Assembly (NCBI RefSeq): GCF_000970285.1
Contig: NZ_CP009516.1
Coordinates: 4,939,036-5,003,035 of the forward strand
Reading direction: 5' to 3'
DNA from: Methanosarcina horonobensis HB-1 = JCM 15518
Lineage (GTDB): Archaea > Halobacteriota > Methanosarcinia > Methanosarcinales > Methanosarcinaceae
DNA: 64,000 nucleotides
Made by a program: the position numbers and the translations under genes. Within the stretch, counting starts at the first letter, position 1. The number at the start of each line of letters is the position of its first letter. The notes under the pieces were generated by a model. The model was not told the DNA's origin. It made no database searches and saw nothing but the letters and a program-made list of their open reading frames with translations. Of this stretch, positions 1 to 9,265 are shown piece after piece.

Positions 1-755
1 TCCTTCAGATCTTCGTACTCAAGTTTCTCAAAACTTTCATGGGCTGTCTTATGAAGGTAAACAAAAGCGATTTTTGCAAGATTTTCGATAGTCCCCGAAC
101 TTCCAATTGCGCAGCCTACCGTGTACCTGGAAAGCTCTTTAATTATATCCGCACTCTTGCGCCTGATGTATGCTTTGATCTGCTCATAACGTTCGTCGGA
201 AACCGGACCTGCTTCATCCGGAAGGAACATGTTTGTCAGGCGAATTGACCCGAGGTTAAGGGAGTGAAGGAAATAGCACTGGTTCTGGTCACCTACTGAC
301 ACTTCAGTACTTCCTCCACCTATGTCGATAAAAAGGGCTTTTGAGTATCCGAGCCTGAGCCCGCTTGAGACTCCGAGATAGATCAGGCGAGCTTCTTCTG
401 AACCTGAAATCGTGCAAACCTCAAGGTTTGCTTCCTTTTTAATCATTTCAAGAAGCTGGACTTTATTGCTTGCATCCCGTGTTGCAGAAGTTGCCACAGC
501 TATGATGTCTTCTGCCCTGTAAGCCCTTGCAAGCTCCATAAACTTTTTACAGACAACAGTTGCCCGCTCCATAGCTTTTGGCTGCAGAATTCTGTCTATA
601 AACTCCTTTTCTCCAAGCCGCACCGTTTCCTTCTGCTTGGTCAGGGGCTGGTAAGACCCGTTAGGATTGATCCTGACCAGAAGAAGCCGGACCGAGTTGG
701 TCCCTATATCAATAAACGCAACAACCCTGCCTTCGGAAATTTTCTCGGGTTCCAT
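1..755 (-). CDS. ppx: Ppx/GppA-family exopolyphosphatase, partial
   Basis: Exopolyphosphatase / pppGpp phosphohydrolase family; removes terminal phosphates from polyphosphate in the cytoplasm. The reading begins MEPEKISEGRVVAFIDIGTN and shows the two actin-like ATPase-fold signatures, FIDIGTNSVRLLL near residue 14 and FIDIGGGSTEVSVGD near residue 145, with an intact GSSGTIENLA segment further on. About 251 codons are present; the C-terminus lies beyond the window edge. The ATG at 755 is chosen because the only nearby ATG upstream (759) is in another frame and stops quickly. It lies downstream of ppk on the same strand with a 347-bp gap, so synthesis and breakdown of polyphosphate are encoded side by side. 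Exopolyphosphatase rather than guanosine pentaphosphatase is inferred from the ppk neighbour. Confidence 0.85.
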   Translation of the reverse strand, partial: MEPEKISEGRVVAFIDIGTNSVRLLLVRINPNGSYQPLTKQKETVRLGEKEFIDRILQPKAMERATVVCKKFMELARAYRAEDIIAVATSATRDASNKVQLLEMIKKEANLEVCTISGSEEARLIYLGVSSGLRLGYSKALFIDIGGGSTEVSVGDQNQCYFLHSLNLGSIRLTNMFLPDEAGPVSDERYEQIKAYIRRKSADIIKELSRYTVGCAIGSSGTIENLAKIAFVYLHKTAHESFEKLEYEDLK

Positions 756-1102
756 TCATGACCACCTGAAAGCCCTGCCTTTCGTTTTTCTCGAAGGATT
801 CGAGAGCTTCATAAGCTTCACAATATCCGTTCACATTTTTATTCTATTTGAGATTTGTTTTTCGGTCTCTTATTTTAATGATTTGTATCTTTCTATATAT
901 GTAAAATTGTAAGTTCAAAAACCCTGCCCATATGAAACTCTGAAAAGTTGTATAAAAACTTCCGGTGGAAAAAGAAATAAGAAAAATAGGTAAAAAAGAG
1001 GAAAAATGAAAGAGAAAATAAAGAAAATAAGAGAATAAGTATTTGATAAAAGGAAGGAAAAAGGAAAGAAAAAAGAAAAAAGAAAAGTTTAGATTTTTCC
1101 CT
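756..1102. other. ppk-ppx spacer, purine-rich
   Basis: No gene is seen. From about 960 to 1090 the plus strand is almost all A and G, so the minus-strand transcript leaving ppk is pyrimidine-rich here and could support termination on U-runs. Short open frames in this stretch are low-complexity and are not believed. Confidence 0.5.
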
Positions 1103-3301
1103 TCAGCTTTCTTCTGTCTTAATATCCCAGTTACCTCTGTTCTCAAGCATCCAGAACTGAGAATCCAGTTCTTCTTCTTCGGGTTGCGGGTAAATCCTTT
1201 CAGTCCTGCCGTTGGGAAGCAGGAGACGGGCTTTTATGTTATCCTTCAGGTGGGTGCCGAGAATGACATCGCGTACAACAGGAATATAATCCGAAGACAC
1301 GGGAAAGAGGACTTCGACCCTGTTGTCAAGGTTGCGGGGCATAAGGTCGGCGCTTCCCATAAAGATTTCTTCTTTTCCGCCGTTCCTGAAGTAATATACT
1401 CTTGAGTGCTCAAGAAAACGCCCGACTATCGAAATTGCTCTGATGTTTTCGCTCAACCCGTAAATACCGGGCCTCAGGCAGCAGATACCTCTTACAATAA
1501 GATCTATCTTTACCCCGACTCGTGAAGCCCGGTAGAGCTCACGGATGCACTGATAGTCAACAAGGGAATTCATCTTGAAGATCAGGTGTCCATTTCCGAA
1601 TTTTTCATGTACGTCAATCTCGCGCCTGATGCGTTCAAGAATTTGATGTCTCATAGTCTGGGGAGCTGCAAGGAGTTTTATGTAATGATCTTTCCTTGAG
1701 TAGCCTGTAAGGGCATTGAAAAGGTCAGAGATATCCTTGCCTATGAAAGGGTCGCTTGTCAGATAGCCGAAGTCGGTATAGATTTTGCCTGTAACAGCAT
1801 TATAGTTTCCAGTACTCATATGCACATAATACCTGATGCCGCCTTCTTTTTCAGCTCTAACGATCAGGCACATCTTGGCATGGGTTTTGCGCCCTGGAAA
1901 GCCATAGGCTACATGAACCCCTTTGCGCTCAAGTTCTTTTGCCCAGCCAATGTTGTTCTCCTCGTCAAAACGGGCTTTAAGCTCAACAAGGACTGCAACC
2001 TGCTTGTTCCGATCCGCGGCTTTCATGAGAGCCTGGATAATCCTGGAGTTGTCATCCACCCTGTACAGCGTCATTTTGATCGCCAGAACATCAGGGTCAT
2101 CAGCGGATTCTTCCACCAGATCGGTTACCGATTCAAAACTGTCATAAGGATGATAAAGAAGGATATCTTTCTTTTTTAAGGCTGAAAAAATGTTTTCTTT
2201 ATCAGCCATACGAGAATGCTTTTTCTGCTCGAAGGGTTCGTATTTAAGTTCAGGGCGGTTAATTTGAGCAAGCTTCATAAGGCTTGAGAGGCCCAGAGGC
2301 GCAGCTGACCTGAACATCAGAGGAGGAGTCAATTCCAGGTTCTTAAGGAGTATCTCAGAAACCCTCTCGGGCATGGTATGATCGGTTTCAAGCCTGACAG
2401 CAGGTCCGAAGTAATTTCTCCCTACTCTCTGCTTTACAGCAGTCAGGAGGTCTTTGTCCCCATCTTCATCAAACCCGAGGTCTGCGTCTCGCGTGATCCT
2501 GAAAGGATAAGCTCCCAGAATGCGCTGCCCCGGGAAGAGTAGATCGAGGTTTGCAGCAATCAACTGTTCAAGCCATACAAAGCGTCCTGTTTTTAGTTCG
2601 TCAAAACTGGAAGTTATTTTTTCCTGACCTTCCTCAGGCACAACAATCAGCCTTGAGAACATAGGAGGGATTTTAACCCTGGCAAAACGTTCGCCATAGT
2701 CCAGATCATCAATAAGTACTGCAAGGTTGAGACTGAGATTTGAGATATGCGGGAAAGGATGACCGGAGTCGAAACCAAGAGGAGTAAGTAGCGGAAAAAT
2801 ATTTCTTTCGAAATAGTCTCTGAGTTTTTCTCTATCCTCTCCGGAAAGTTCGAAGTAGTTGAGAACTTTAATTCCATTTTCCCTGAGAGCAGGTTCAAGT
2901 ACTTCGTTCCAGCAGTTATCATTAATAGGAAGCTGTCTTAGAAGTTCTTCCCGGATGACTTGCAGCTGTTCCTGAGCCAGTTCATCAACACGATCTTCCT
3001 TTGTCCCTTCTGTAATACGTTTCTGAACTCCAGAGACCCTGACCATGAAAAACTCGTCAAGATTGCTCCCGAAAATAGAAAGAAATTTTACTCTCTCAAG
3101 CAAAGGATTTCGTGCATCCAGAGCTTCTTCGAGTACTCTGTCATTGAACTGGAGCCAGCTGTATTCCCTGTCTGCATAAAAGCACGGGTCACTCAGGTCA
3201 GGCATGCCTGATACTTCAACCCGGACTCCCTCAACACTATCCGTAACTAGCCTATCAAAATCTGCACACTGAATTGGGAAGTTCCGCTCCATTCCTATCA
3301 C
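1103..3301 (-). CDS. ppk: Polyphosphate kinase (PPK1)
   Basis: Makes polyphosphate from ATP through a phosphohistidine intermediate. The protein has 732 codons, the usual PPK1 length of about 700. It has the N-terminal signature FYADREYSWLQFNDRVLEEA (near residue 40) followed by FGSNLDEFFMVRVSG. Two phospholipase-D-like catalytic modules follow: the presumed phosphorylated histidine is His474 in RKTHAKM, with HMSTGNYNA behind it, and the second essential histidine is His632 in FLEHSRVYYF, followed by MGSADLMPRNLDNRVEV. The longest frame starts with GTG at 3301; an ATG three codons later (3292) is an alternative, and the AGGTCA upstream fits the GTG better. The gene precedes ppx on the same strand. 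All catalytic positions look intact, so activity is expected. Confidence 0.95.
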   Translation of the reverse strand: MIGMERNFPIQCADFDRLVTDSVEGVRVEVSGMPDLSDPCFYADREYSWLQFNDRVLEEALDARNPLLERVKFLSIFGSNLDEFFMVRVSGVQKRITEGTKEDRVDELAQEQLQVIREELLRQLPINDNCWNEVLEPALRENGIKVLNYFELSGEDREKLRDYFERNIFPLLTPLGFDSGHPFPHISNLSLNLAVLIDDLDYGERFARVKIPPMFSRLIVVPEEGQEKITSSFDELKTGRFVWLEQLIAANLDLLFPGQRILGAYPFRITRDADLGFDEDGDKDLLTAVKQRVGRNYFGPAVRLETDHTMPERVSEILLKNLELTPPLMFRSAAPLGLSSLMKLAQINRPELKYEPFEQKKHSRMADKENIFSALKKKDILLYHPYDSFESVTDLVEESADDPDVLAIKMTLYRVDDNSRIIQALMKAADRNKQVAVLVELKARFDEENNIGWAKELERKGVHVAYGFPGRKTHAKMCLIVRAEKEGGIRYYVHMSTGNYNAVTGKIYTDFGYLTSDPFIGKDISDLFNALTGYSRKDHYIKLLAAPQTMRHQILERIRREIDVHEKFGNGHLIFKMNSLVDYQCIRELYRASRVGVKIDLIVRGICCLRPGIYGLSENIRAISIVGRFLEHSRVYYFRNGGKEEIFMGSADLMPRNLDNRVEVLFPVSSDYIPVVRDVILGTHLKDNIKARLLLPNGRTERIYPQPEEEELDSQFWMLENRGNWDIKTEES

Positions 3302-4094
3302 GCGTGACCTGGATTCTTTATCTCTTCAGATCCATTCTTAAAAATATCAGAAGATCTGAGTATAAGATCTTTGCCTGTTTTATTTTTTGACATAATTACC
3401 GTATGTTCATCGAGTATAATTATCAGGGTTGAAAAGAAGATAGCCCGCGATCAGACGACAGCCAGAACAGCCAGCTTTCGGAAAAAATATTTCCTGAACT
3501 GAATATCAACCCTTCCAATACCGTTTAGCTAGCTGAGGTTTTCGGTTTCCTGTCCAAGGTAAAGCACATCTTCTTATAAAGTGATCGGAGAAGCATTGAC
3601 ACTAAGCCATATATAGACTTTTGGATTAACAGAAATGTAAAGACTGTCCGAAATCCTAGCAAACTCACTACTATTTATTAATATATAGTACTAAAGATTT
3701 ATAATATTATCTCTTAGAAAGCAGAAAAAAATAAACAAAAAAAAGAATAAAGTGTATTTACAAAAAAGAAAATAACAAGATATTATCAGAAAGAAACCAC
3801 CAAAAATAGACAGAAAATACCATACATGCAGAAAGTGTCTATGTGTAAGAGATTAGGAAGTTTTAAAAGAAATTTTGAAATTTTCCTGATAGTAAGCTTT
3901 TTTATATAATTTAAAAAGCTTAAATTTCCTGTAAGTTTTGATCCATAACTTACTAATTCGTCTGTTCCTTTAATCAATATTTGATCACTCAATCAATGTT
4001 TCAGCACTCAATCAATGTTTCAGCACTCAATCAATGTTTCAGCACTCAATCAGTGTTTCAGCACTCAAACTTATACTTTAGCGCCGGTTTTCCT
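3302..4094. other. 790-bp spacer upstream of ppk
   Basis: AT-rich spacer between the MutS-like gene and ppk, both on the minus strand. It should hold the ppk promoter. A 68-codon open frame at 3786-3992 has no recognisable features and partly consists of the repeat at 3986-4061, so it is not called. No RNA gene was recognised. Confidence 0.5.
3986..4061. repeat. Four tandem 19-bp repeats
   Basis: The 19-bp unit cactcaatcaatgtttcag is repeated four times without spacers (3986, 4005, 4024, 4043); the fourth copy has one change (a to g), and a further 7 bases of the unit follow. It lies just past the 3' end of the MutS-like gene. Direct, spacer-free and short units rule out CRISPR. Confidence 0.9.
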
Positions 4095-6218
4095 TTAGTT
4101 TTTAAATTTATCCTTTAAATGAGCATAAAATTCCTGCTCTTTTCCCGTGGTCTTCCTCAATAATCTTTCCACAATCAGTTCAGGAGTGCTTCTTGCCACG
4201 CGATTGTATACCGGATTTCGGTTTACTATCAGTTCAAGGCTGGAGTCCAGTCCCTCGGCTTCAATTCCATCCACTCTGATCTCTGTCCAGGTGTTCTCGA
4301 GGATCAGCTCCGAAAGATGGGAGACGAAAACTCCGAGGCTCTCTTCGCTCCGGGCGAGATATTCAAGAATTCCTGCTATAATCCGGGCTGATGCTCCGGG
4401 TTCGGTAATCGATTCAAGCTCATCGGCAAGCACAAGTTTTCCGGAAGTTTCGGAAAGCACGGAAAACTGTTTGAGAGTGGTCTCAAAGGCTCCTGCATCA
4501 AGAGTTCCTTTTGATTTTCCGAAGTAATAGAATTCTTCTACAGGCCCGAGTTCAAGTTTTCTTGCAGGAACCGGAAAGCCCATATGTCCGAGAACCACAC
4601 ACTGGGCAAGCAGTTCGAGCAGGGAAGTTTTCCCACCGGAGTTTACCCCGCTCAAAAGTACAACCCTGTTTTCCAGACCTTCAGGAGATAAGCTCGTTTT
4701 TCCGACGGAATAACTTACAGGGTCAATTTCTCCATACCTGGCTTTCAAAAAAAGATTTTCTCCGGCTTCAAAGCCAATTCCGGCTTCAGAAATAATTGCC
4801 GGCATGTTCAGCTGGAACTGTGCGGCAAAGCAGGCTATGGAAAAACCCAGGTCAAAGTCAAGGACCTCCCTGACAAGCCTTTCTACACGCTGGTGGAAGG
4901 TTGAGAGAATTTTTGCAAGTTCCCTTTTGCGGGAAAGCCTTGATTTCTCAAGGGACATATTCAGTTTTTGTCTGAGAAGCTGCAGCTGAGCCTGTTCTGT
5001 TTTGAGGGGATAGGAAATTTCATCGGAAAAGAGGGAATCAAGCATCAGCTTTTCCTGTTTCTGGAAGTTGAGCTTCTCTGAGAGTTCCTCTTTTACGGCT
5101 TCGATCTCACCCGTATAGACTCTCTGAAGTTCTTTTGCGAGCAGATCTTTGATTTCCATTCCCCCGCTTACAAGCTTGATGAGTTCCTGCCCGCTCAGGG
5201 TAAGAGAACTGGCTTCGAGTGTCCGGTTCATGCGCTGGTTTGCTTCATTTAAGGTAGAGGTCAGTACAGGGTCAAGGTTTTTCAAAGCAGTTTCAAGCCT
5301 GTCAAGTTCGGAGTCAAGTCCTTCAATGGGTTTTCCGTCCTCTCCCACCTTTAGAAGGGCTGTTTTAAGATTTTCAAGCTCAACGCCTGAAAGTTCTTCA
5401 AAGAAACCGAAACCTCCGGCCCGCAGAGCTGATGCTATGTTCAGGCAGGCAAGGATGCAGTCCAGATTTTTTGCAAAAAAAGCCAGCTCTACTTCAGGCA
5501 GGATCTGCCAGAACTCAGCTTTTAAGGGATCCTGGAAAAGTTCAGGCTCAATCCCTTCAGGAAGGTCAAAACTGAGATAGGTATCATCAAAAACAATAAC
5601 ATTTGAGTATCCTCTTGCAAGATCTACGAACTCGGAAAAGTCCTCCACTGCCTGAACAGATAGAAACTCCTGGAACCTTTCCCTGGCCGCATCCAGAGTT
5701 TTCCGATCCCCCGAAATAATTATCCTGTCTCTTACTCTCAGGTTTCCAGGTACAGGCCTGAGTTTTTTAACCCTTGAAAGAAGATTGAGAAACTCTGTAT
5801 CCGCAGAGAAAGTGTCTGCTAGTTCCAGATACTCTGCCACAAAAGCCCGCCTCTCTTCAATAAGGTCCATGCGGGACGCTGGGAATGGATAAAAAAGGTC
5901 CAGCTTGTCCCTGGCATGTGAAGTGTGAGCAAAGGTTTTTATCAGCTCAAGCAGGCGGGAGTACAGATCAAGGGCTTCTTTTGTCTTCAGGAAGTCGGAA
6001 ATCGCACATCCTTCAGCCCGAGCCCTGACGTCTCTGGCAAGGGAAAGGGCAAATGTGTGGCTGACCCCGTTGACCTCAGAAAGCGAAGCTATATCCCCTT
6101 CAAGGATTGCCTGGAGAGCTGCGTCCTCGCTCCCGAAGTGCTCGACAAGCCTGCCGGCTACTCGCTCACCTATTCCATGAAGTTCCCGTAAACCTGAAAT
6201 ATTTCGCCCTGACATCAT
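4095..6218 (-). CDS. MutS2-like DNA mismatch-repair family ATPase
   Basis: Archaeal MutS-family protein of 707 aa. The N-terminus (residues 10-65) resembles a helix-hairpin-helix pair: LRELHGIGERVAGRLVEHFG and later LSEVNGVSHTFALSLA. A long helical core with coiled-coil character (about 280-430) forms the lever/clamp region. The C-terminal ABC-type ATPase has Walker A GVNSGGKTS near residue 522, the Walker B strand LVLADE near 594, and a VSHLSEL switch histidine. A C-terminal Smr nuclease domain is not seen, so it is not a full bacterial MutS2. The family is generally linked to branched DNA or recombination intermediates rather than classical mismatch repair; the exact role here is inference. 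ATGs at 6218 and 6215 are equivalent starts. Confidence 0.85.
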   Translation of the reverse strand: MMSGRNISGLRELHGIGERVAGRLVEHFGSEDAALQAILEGDIASLSEVNGVSHTFALSLARDVRARAEGCAISDFLKTKEALDLYSRLLELIKTFAHTSHARDKLDLFYPFPASRMDLIEERRAFVAEYLELADTFSADTEFLNLLSRVKKLRPVPGNLRVRDRIIISGDRKTLDAARERFQEFLSVQAVEDFSEFVDLARGYSNVIVFDDTYLSFDLPEGIEPELFQDPLKAEFWQILPEVELAFFAKNLDCILACLNIASALRAGGFGFFEELSGVELENLKTALLKVGEDGKPIEGLDSELDRLETALKNLDPVLTSTLNEANQRMNRTLEASSLTLSGQELIKLVSGGMEIKDLLAKELQRVYTGEIEAVKEELSEKLNFQKQEKLMLDSLFSDEISYPLKTEQAQLQLLRQKLNMSLEKSRLSRKRELAKILSTFHQRVERLVREVLDFDLGFSIACFAAQFQLNMPAIISEAGIGFEAGENLFLKARYGEIDPVSYSVGKTSLSPEGLENRVVLLSGVNSGGKTSLLELLAQCVVLGHMGFPVPARKLELGPVEEFYYFGKSKGTLDAGAFETTLKQFSVLSETSGKLVLADELESITEPGASARIIAGILEYLARSEESLGVFVSHLSELILENTWTEIRVDGIEAEGLDSSLELIVNRNPVYNRVARSTPELIVERLLRKTTGKEQEFYAHLKDKFKN

Positions 6219-6370
6219 TCGAATAACAATTTGAAATTATTTAAATAATATAGCTAAGAGAATTAAAATAAAGGTTTAAATATAAAAGCTTTGGCAAACA
6301 AATTAAAGTTAGTGCAGCTTACTACTTCACTGTATGTTGACCAAGAATACCATTATAGTTTTTTATATTC

Positions 6371-7684
6371 TCATAGCAACAGGTCTCCAGATTTAGAAAT
6401 TTTTTGAACAATATCAGCCACAATCTCTCGCTCTTCAACCTGTAACTTATAATATTTCTGAACATCCTTTGTTTCTATGATTTCAACCGCTTTTACCAGA
6501 GATTTTAGAAGTTCTGGACAGATACCACCCTTAATTTCCATAATTTCATCAATAACTATTTTGAGGACTTCGAATTCTCCAGAATCAATCGCTGTTTTGA
6601 AAAAGTTCATCATCGAAGCTTCAAATGTTTCTTTTTTAAGTCTAGACTTCAAGTCAAAAACGATGTTTATATGTTTTTTCCCACTCCCAAGGTTCTTAAT
6701 TATTAATTCTTTGAAAATAATTTTCCAACAAAGGTTAATAAATTCCTCAATTAAGTAAGGTTCTTGATCAACTATTTTGCTCTTTACTAATTCAATTTCA
6801 GTGATGGCCTCGACAACTTTATCAAGAGACAAATAAGCTTCAACCAATTTGAGGGTATTTACAATTTCAAGTGATTCATTACTTGTTATTTTTTTGATTT
6901 CTTTTTGTTCTTCCGAAGTATACCAGAGTTTCAAGAAATCTAGAAATACGGAAATTCTATTTCTTCCAAGAGGCTGCCGCATATCCCTCCAGAGACGGAA
7001 AAGTCTCTCACGCACTTCATAGAAAGTTTCTCTTCCCGCAGGTCTTGAAAGAACATAGCCGTCCTTTTCCAGTCTTCGAAGTTGTGTTATGACAGTTGAA
7101 GCATCAATTCTTGACTTTTCAGCGATTTGCTTTGGAGTCATAGGAGATTCAGAAGATATAATCGTATCAAATATTAGCCTCTTCTGACCTGTTAGAAGCT
7201 GAAATATTTCTCGATAATAAGGAGTGTGTTCGTCCAGTATTTTGAAAAACACTTTTTCTAGATCTTCAAAATTATCTCTAGCAATCAGTTCATAGAAAAA
7301 GATTACAAGTCTTGGACTGCCGCCGGTGAGGTGTGTCATCCCTTCTGTTCTGGATTCATATTTCTCGAAGTTCTCCAGAAATTCTTTGTTACCTTCGGCT
7401 CGAGTTGCCGGAATACTTCATGCAAATTCTCAACAAAAATTAGGTATATCTTGTTTTCTTTTTTGACAATTTCCTTAAGCCTGTCAAGAGAAGCATCAAG
7501 AATCTCATCTTCATTGCTGAGAGACAAAATACCTGAAGTGTCTTCGTTTCGCTCTTGTAGAATTCTCAAGAAGAAATCAGAAGCTCTGTAAATTGAATAT
7601 TCTTCTGCAAACTTAATCGGGATATAAAAAAGAGAATTTGAAGAAATTGAATCAACTAAATCTAGTAAAAAATACTGAGTAAAA
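6371..7684 (-). pseudogene. Decayed archaeal ATPase / winged-helix gene
   Basis: Remnant of an archaeal STAND-like ATPase fused to a winged-helix domain. Reading 5' to 3': a frame beginning DFTQYFLLDLVDS at about 7680 runs through RILQERNED and VENLHEVFRQLEPK and stops at 7336. A second frame then takes over with HLTGGSPRLVIFFYELIARD, a winged helix (MTPKQIAEKSRIDASTVITQ) and a helical C-terminal region. The Walker A part that should lie ahead of the first piece is absent, because the remnant abuts the stop codon of the hydrolase gene. The join at 7336 brings together segments that in the family are usually separated by roughly 80 residues. So there is a 5' truncation, an internal deletion and a frame change. 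The 322-codon downstream frame could still be translated. Confidence 0.75.
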
Positions 7685-8626
7685 TCAAGAAAGAATTAGC
7701 GCAAGTTCTTTTTCAAGATAAGGACGCATGGAAGCCGTATATCCGTGCGTTTCTTCAGTAGTATTGTACATTGCCTTTGGCTCTTCTGCAATGGCAAAGG
7801 TCCTGAGTGCAAGTTCATGAGAGATAATCGTATCGTTAAAAGAATGGATCATAACAAATTTTGAAGGCGGCAGGGCATTAAGATAAGTGTCCGGGTCAAT
7901 TGAAAGGTAGAACCGATAAGCTTCGGAATCTGTCACGCTCGCAGGGTCGATCTCTTCAGTGCCATACCCCGAGGTACTTATCCCTATTACCCCTTTAAGG
8001 GAAGGATCAAGGGCACAGGCGATAATCGCGAACTTGCCTCCGTTGCTTTCCCCCAGAACTGCAAGCCTTTCCGGGTCGATTTCCGGCTGGGAAGCAAGCA
8101 CATCTGCGGCTTTAAGGACGTCATACACCATAAGGTATTCAACGGGTTCAAGGTCCGCTCTGAAGAGTTCAAGATCCCTTTCAACGTTTATTGAGCCCTG
8201 ATTGCGCTGGTCAAGGGTAAGGGTTGCATACCCCATTTTAGAGAGCTCTACAGCCAGTCCCTGTTCTCCTTCTTTACTAACACCTGCTCCAGGAAGTAAA
8301 ATTACTCCGGGAGAGGAAGAGGAAGCGTTTGCAGGAACTCTCAGCAGAGCCTGGACTTTATCGCCTCTGCTCTCAAAAGATATTAGTTTCAGAGTATCCG
8401 GGTTTTCAGGAGAATAAAGATCTTCAATTTTTTGAATTGTAAATACAGATCCTTCTCTCTCTGAAAAGGATAAAATTCCTGCTTCCGAAACTTTCCAGGT
8501 AAGAGTTTCCGTTAGGGAATTGGAAGGATTATACAGGATCCCGAAGATACCTACCAGTATAAAAAGAAAACCCAGGACAAAAACTGCAGGTTTTGGAGTT
8601 CTGGTTCCTGAAGAAGATCTCTTCAT
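7685..8626 (-). CDS. Membrane-anchored alpha/beta hydrolase
   Basis: Serine hydrolase of the dienelactone-hydrolase / acetyl-xylan-esterase-like group, 313 aa. An N-terminal hydrophobic segment (about residues 14-31, VFVLGFLFILVGIFGILY) suggests a signal anchor with the catalytic domain outside. The lipase-like fold shows an oxyanion strand VILLPGAG, nucleophile elbow GESNGG near residue 192, catalytic Asp in HSFNDTI and catalytic His in EETHGYT near the end. The substrate is not recognisable. The 3' end touches the decayed ATPase remnant: the last codons and the stop are immediately followed by its frame, so a deletion may have joined the two loci. The full triad suggests the hydrolase itself is functional. 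Confidence 0.8.
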   Translation of the reverse strand: MKRSSSGTRTPKPAVFVLGFLFILVGIFGILYNPSNSLTETLTWKVSEAGILSFSEREGSVFTIQKIEDLYSPENPDTLKLISFESRGDKVQALLRVPANASSSSPGVILLPGAGVSKEGEQGLAVELSKMGYATLTLDQRNQGSINVERDLELFRADLEPVEYLMVYDVLKAADVLASQPEIDPERLAVLGESNGGKFAIIACALDPSLKGVIGISTSGYGTEEIDPASVTDSEAYRFYLSIDPDTYLNALPPSKFVMIHSFNDTIISHELALRTFAIAEEPKAMYNTTEETHGYTASMRPYLEKELALILS

Positions 8627-8687
8627 ATTACTAACTCTTTTTTCCAGAACTATGCCTGCTCAAGGGAACCCTGCCAGAAAAATGCAA

Positions 8688-8855
8688 TTACGGCCAGAAG
8701 CCGTTTACAGCACTTAAGAATAATACTGCTATGCCTACAAGGGCGCCTACTATCAGCACTATTTTGGGCTGAATATGAATTGCGTTTTTGTCAGCTTCGT
8801 AATAGCGCATGAGCCCTGCTGAGGACTGAAGTCCGGAACCTGATTTTTTAGCCAT
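8688..8855 (-). CDS. secG: Preprotein translocase Sec61-beta subunit
   Basis: A 55-residue protein beginning MAKKSGSGLQSSAGLMRYYE and ending SAVNGFWP. It is the small tail-anchored subunit of the SecYEG/Sec61 translocon: a polar Gly/Ser-rich N-terminus, the conserved AGLMRYYEADKNAIHIQPK motif and one membrane helix (IVLIVGALVGIAVLFLSAV). The length and motif match archaeal Sec61-beta closely. It sits alone between the hydrolase and a 410-bp spacer, transcribed on the minus strand. Confidence 0.95.
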   Translation of the reverse strand: MAKKSGSGLQSSAGLMRYYEADKNAIHIQPKIVLIVGALVGIAVLFLSAVNGFWP

Positions 8856-9265
8856 GAGTGAAACACCTTTAAGAATGTATATGATATTGATTAATTGATT
8901 AAATTATGTTTTTGCTTGAAAGTTGCGATAATTAAAGATTTGTTATAGATATCTGTGAGAGTTCTATCAAGGATTATTTTTAAAGTGATTATTAATTGTT
9001 TATGGAAATATTATCTTGAGAGAATATTGCCTTGAGATTAGAAAAATGTAACTCCGATATAAATTTACTGTAATAAAATTACTATAATTTGAACTATTCA
9101 TTTAGACAGTTATAATATAATTTATAGTTTTCATATAATTTACAGTTCTCATATATAAATCCTGCAGAGCAATTTTGAATCATTTCTGTAATGAAAACAA
9201 GCCTCTGACTTTAAGGATCTCAAAAGTCAGAGCCAAAGTCAGAGATACATCAGAGGCCGAAGATC
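8856..9265. other. Spacer between mtnA and secG
   Basis: AT-rich, no gene seen. It holds an imperfect direct repeat (tataatttatagttttca at about 9115 and a copy 20 bases later) and a repeated aaagtcagag near 9220-9240. The secG promoter must lie here. Confidence 0.45.

Noticed and set aside
3786-3992. 68-codon minus-strand open frame between ppk and the MutS-like gene
   Set aside because: It has no recognisable motif, is AT-driven in composition and starts inside tandem-repeat DNA.
3986-4061. Possible CRISPR array
   Set aside because: The 19-bp units are directly adjacent with no spacers and no cas genes are near; it is a simple tandem repeat.
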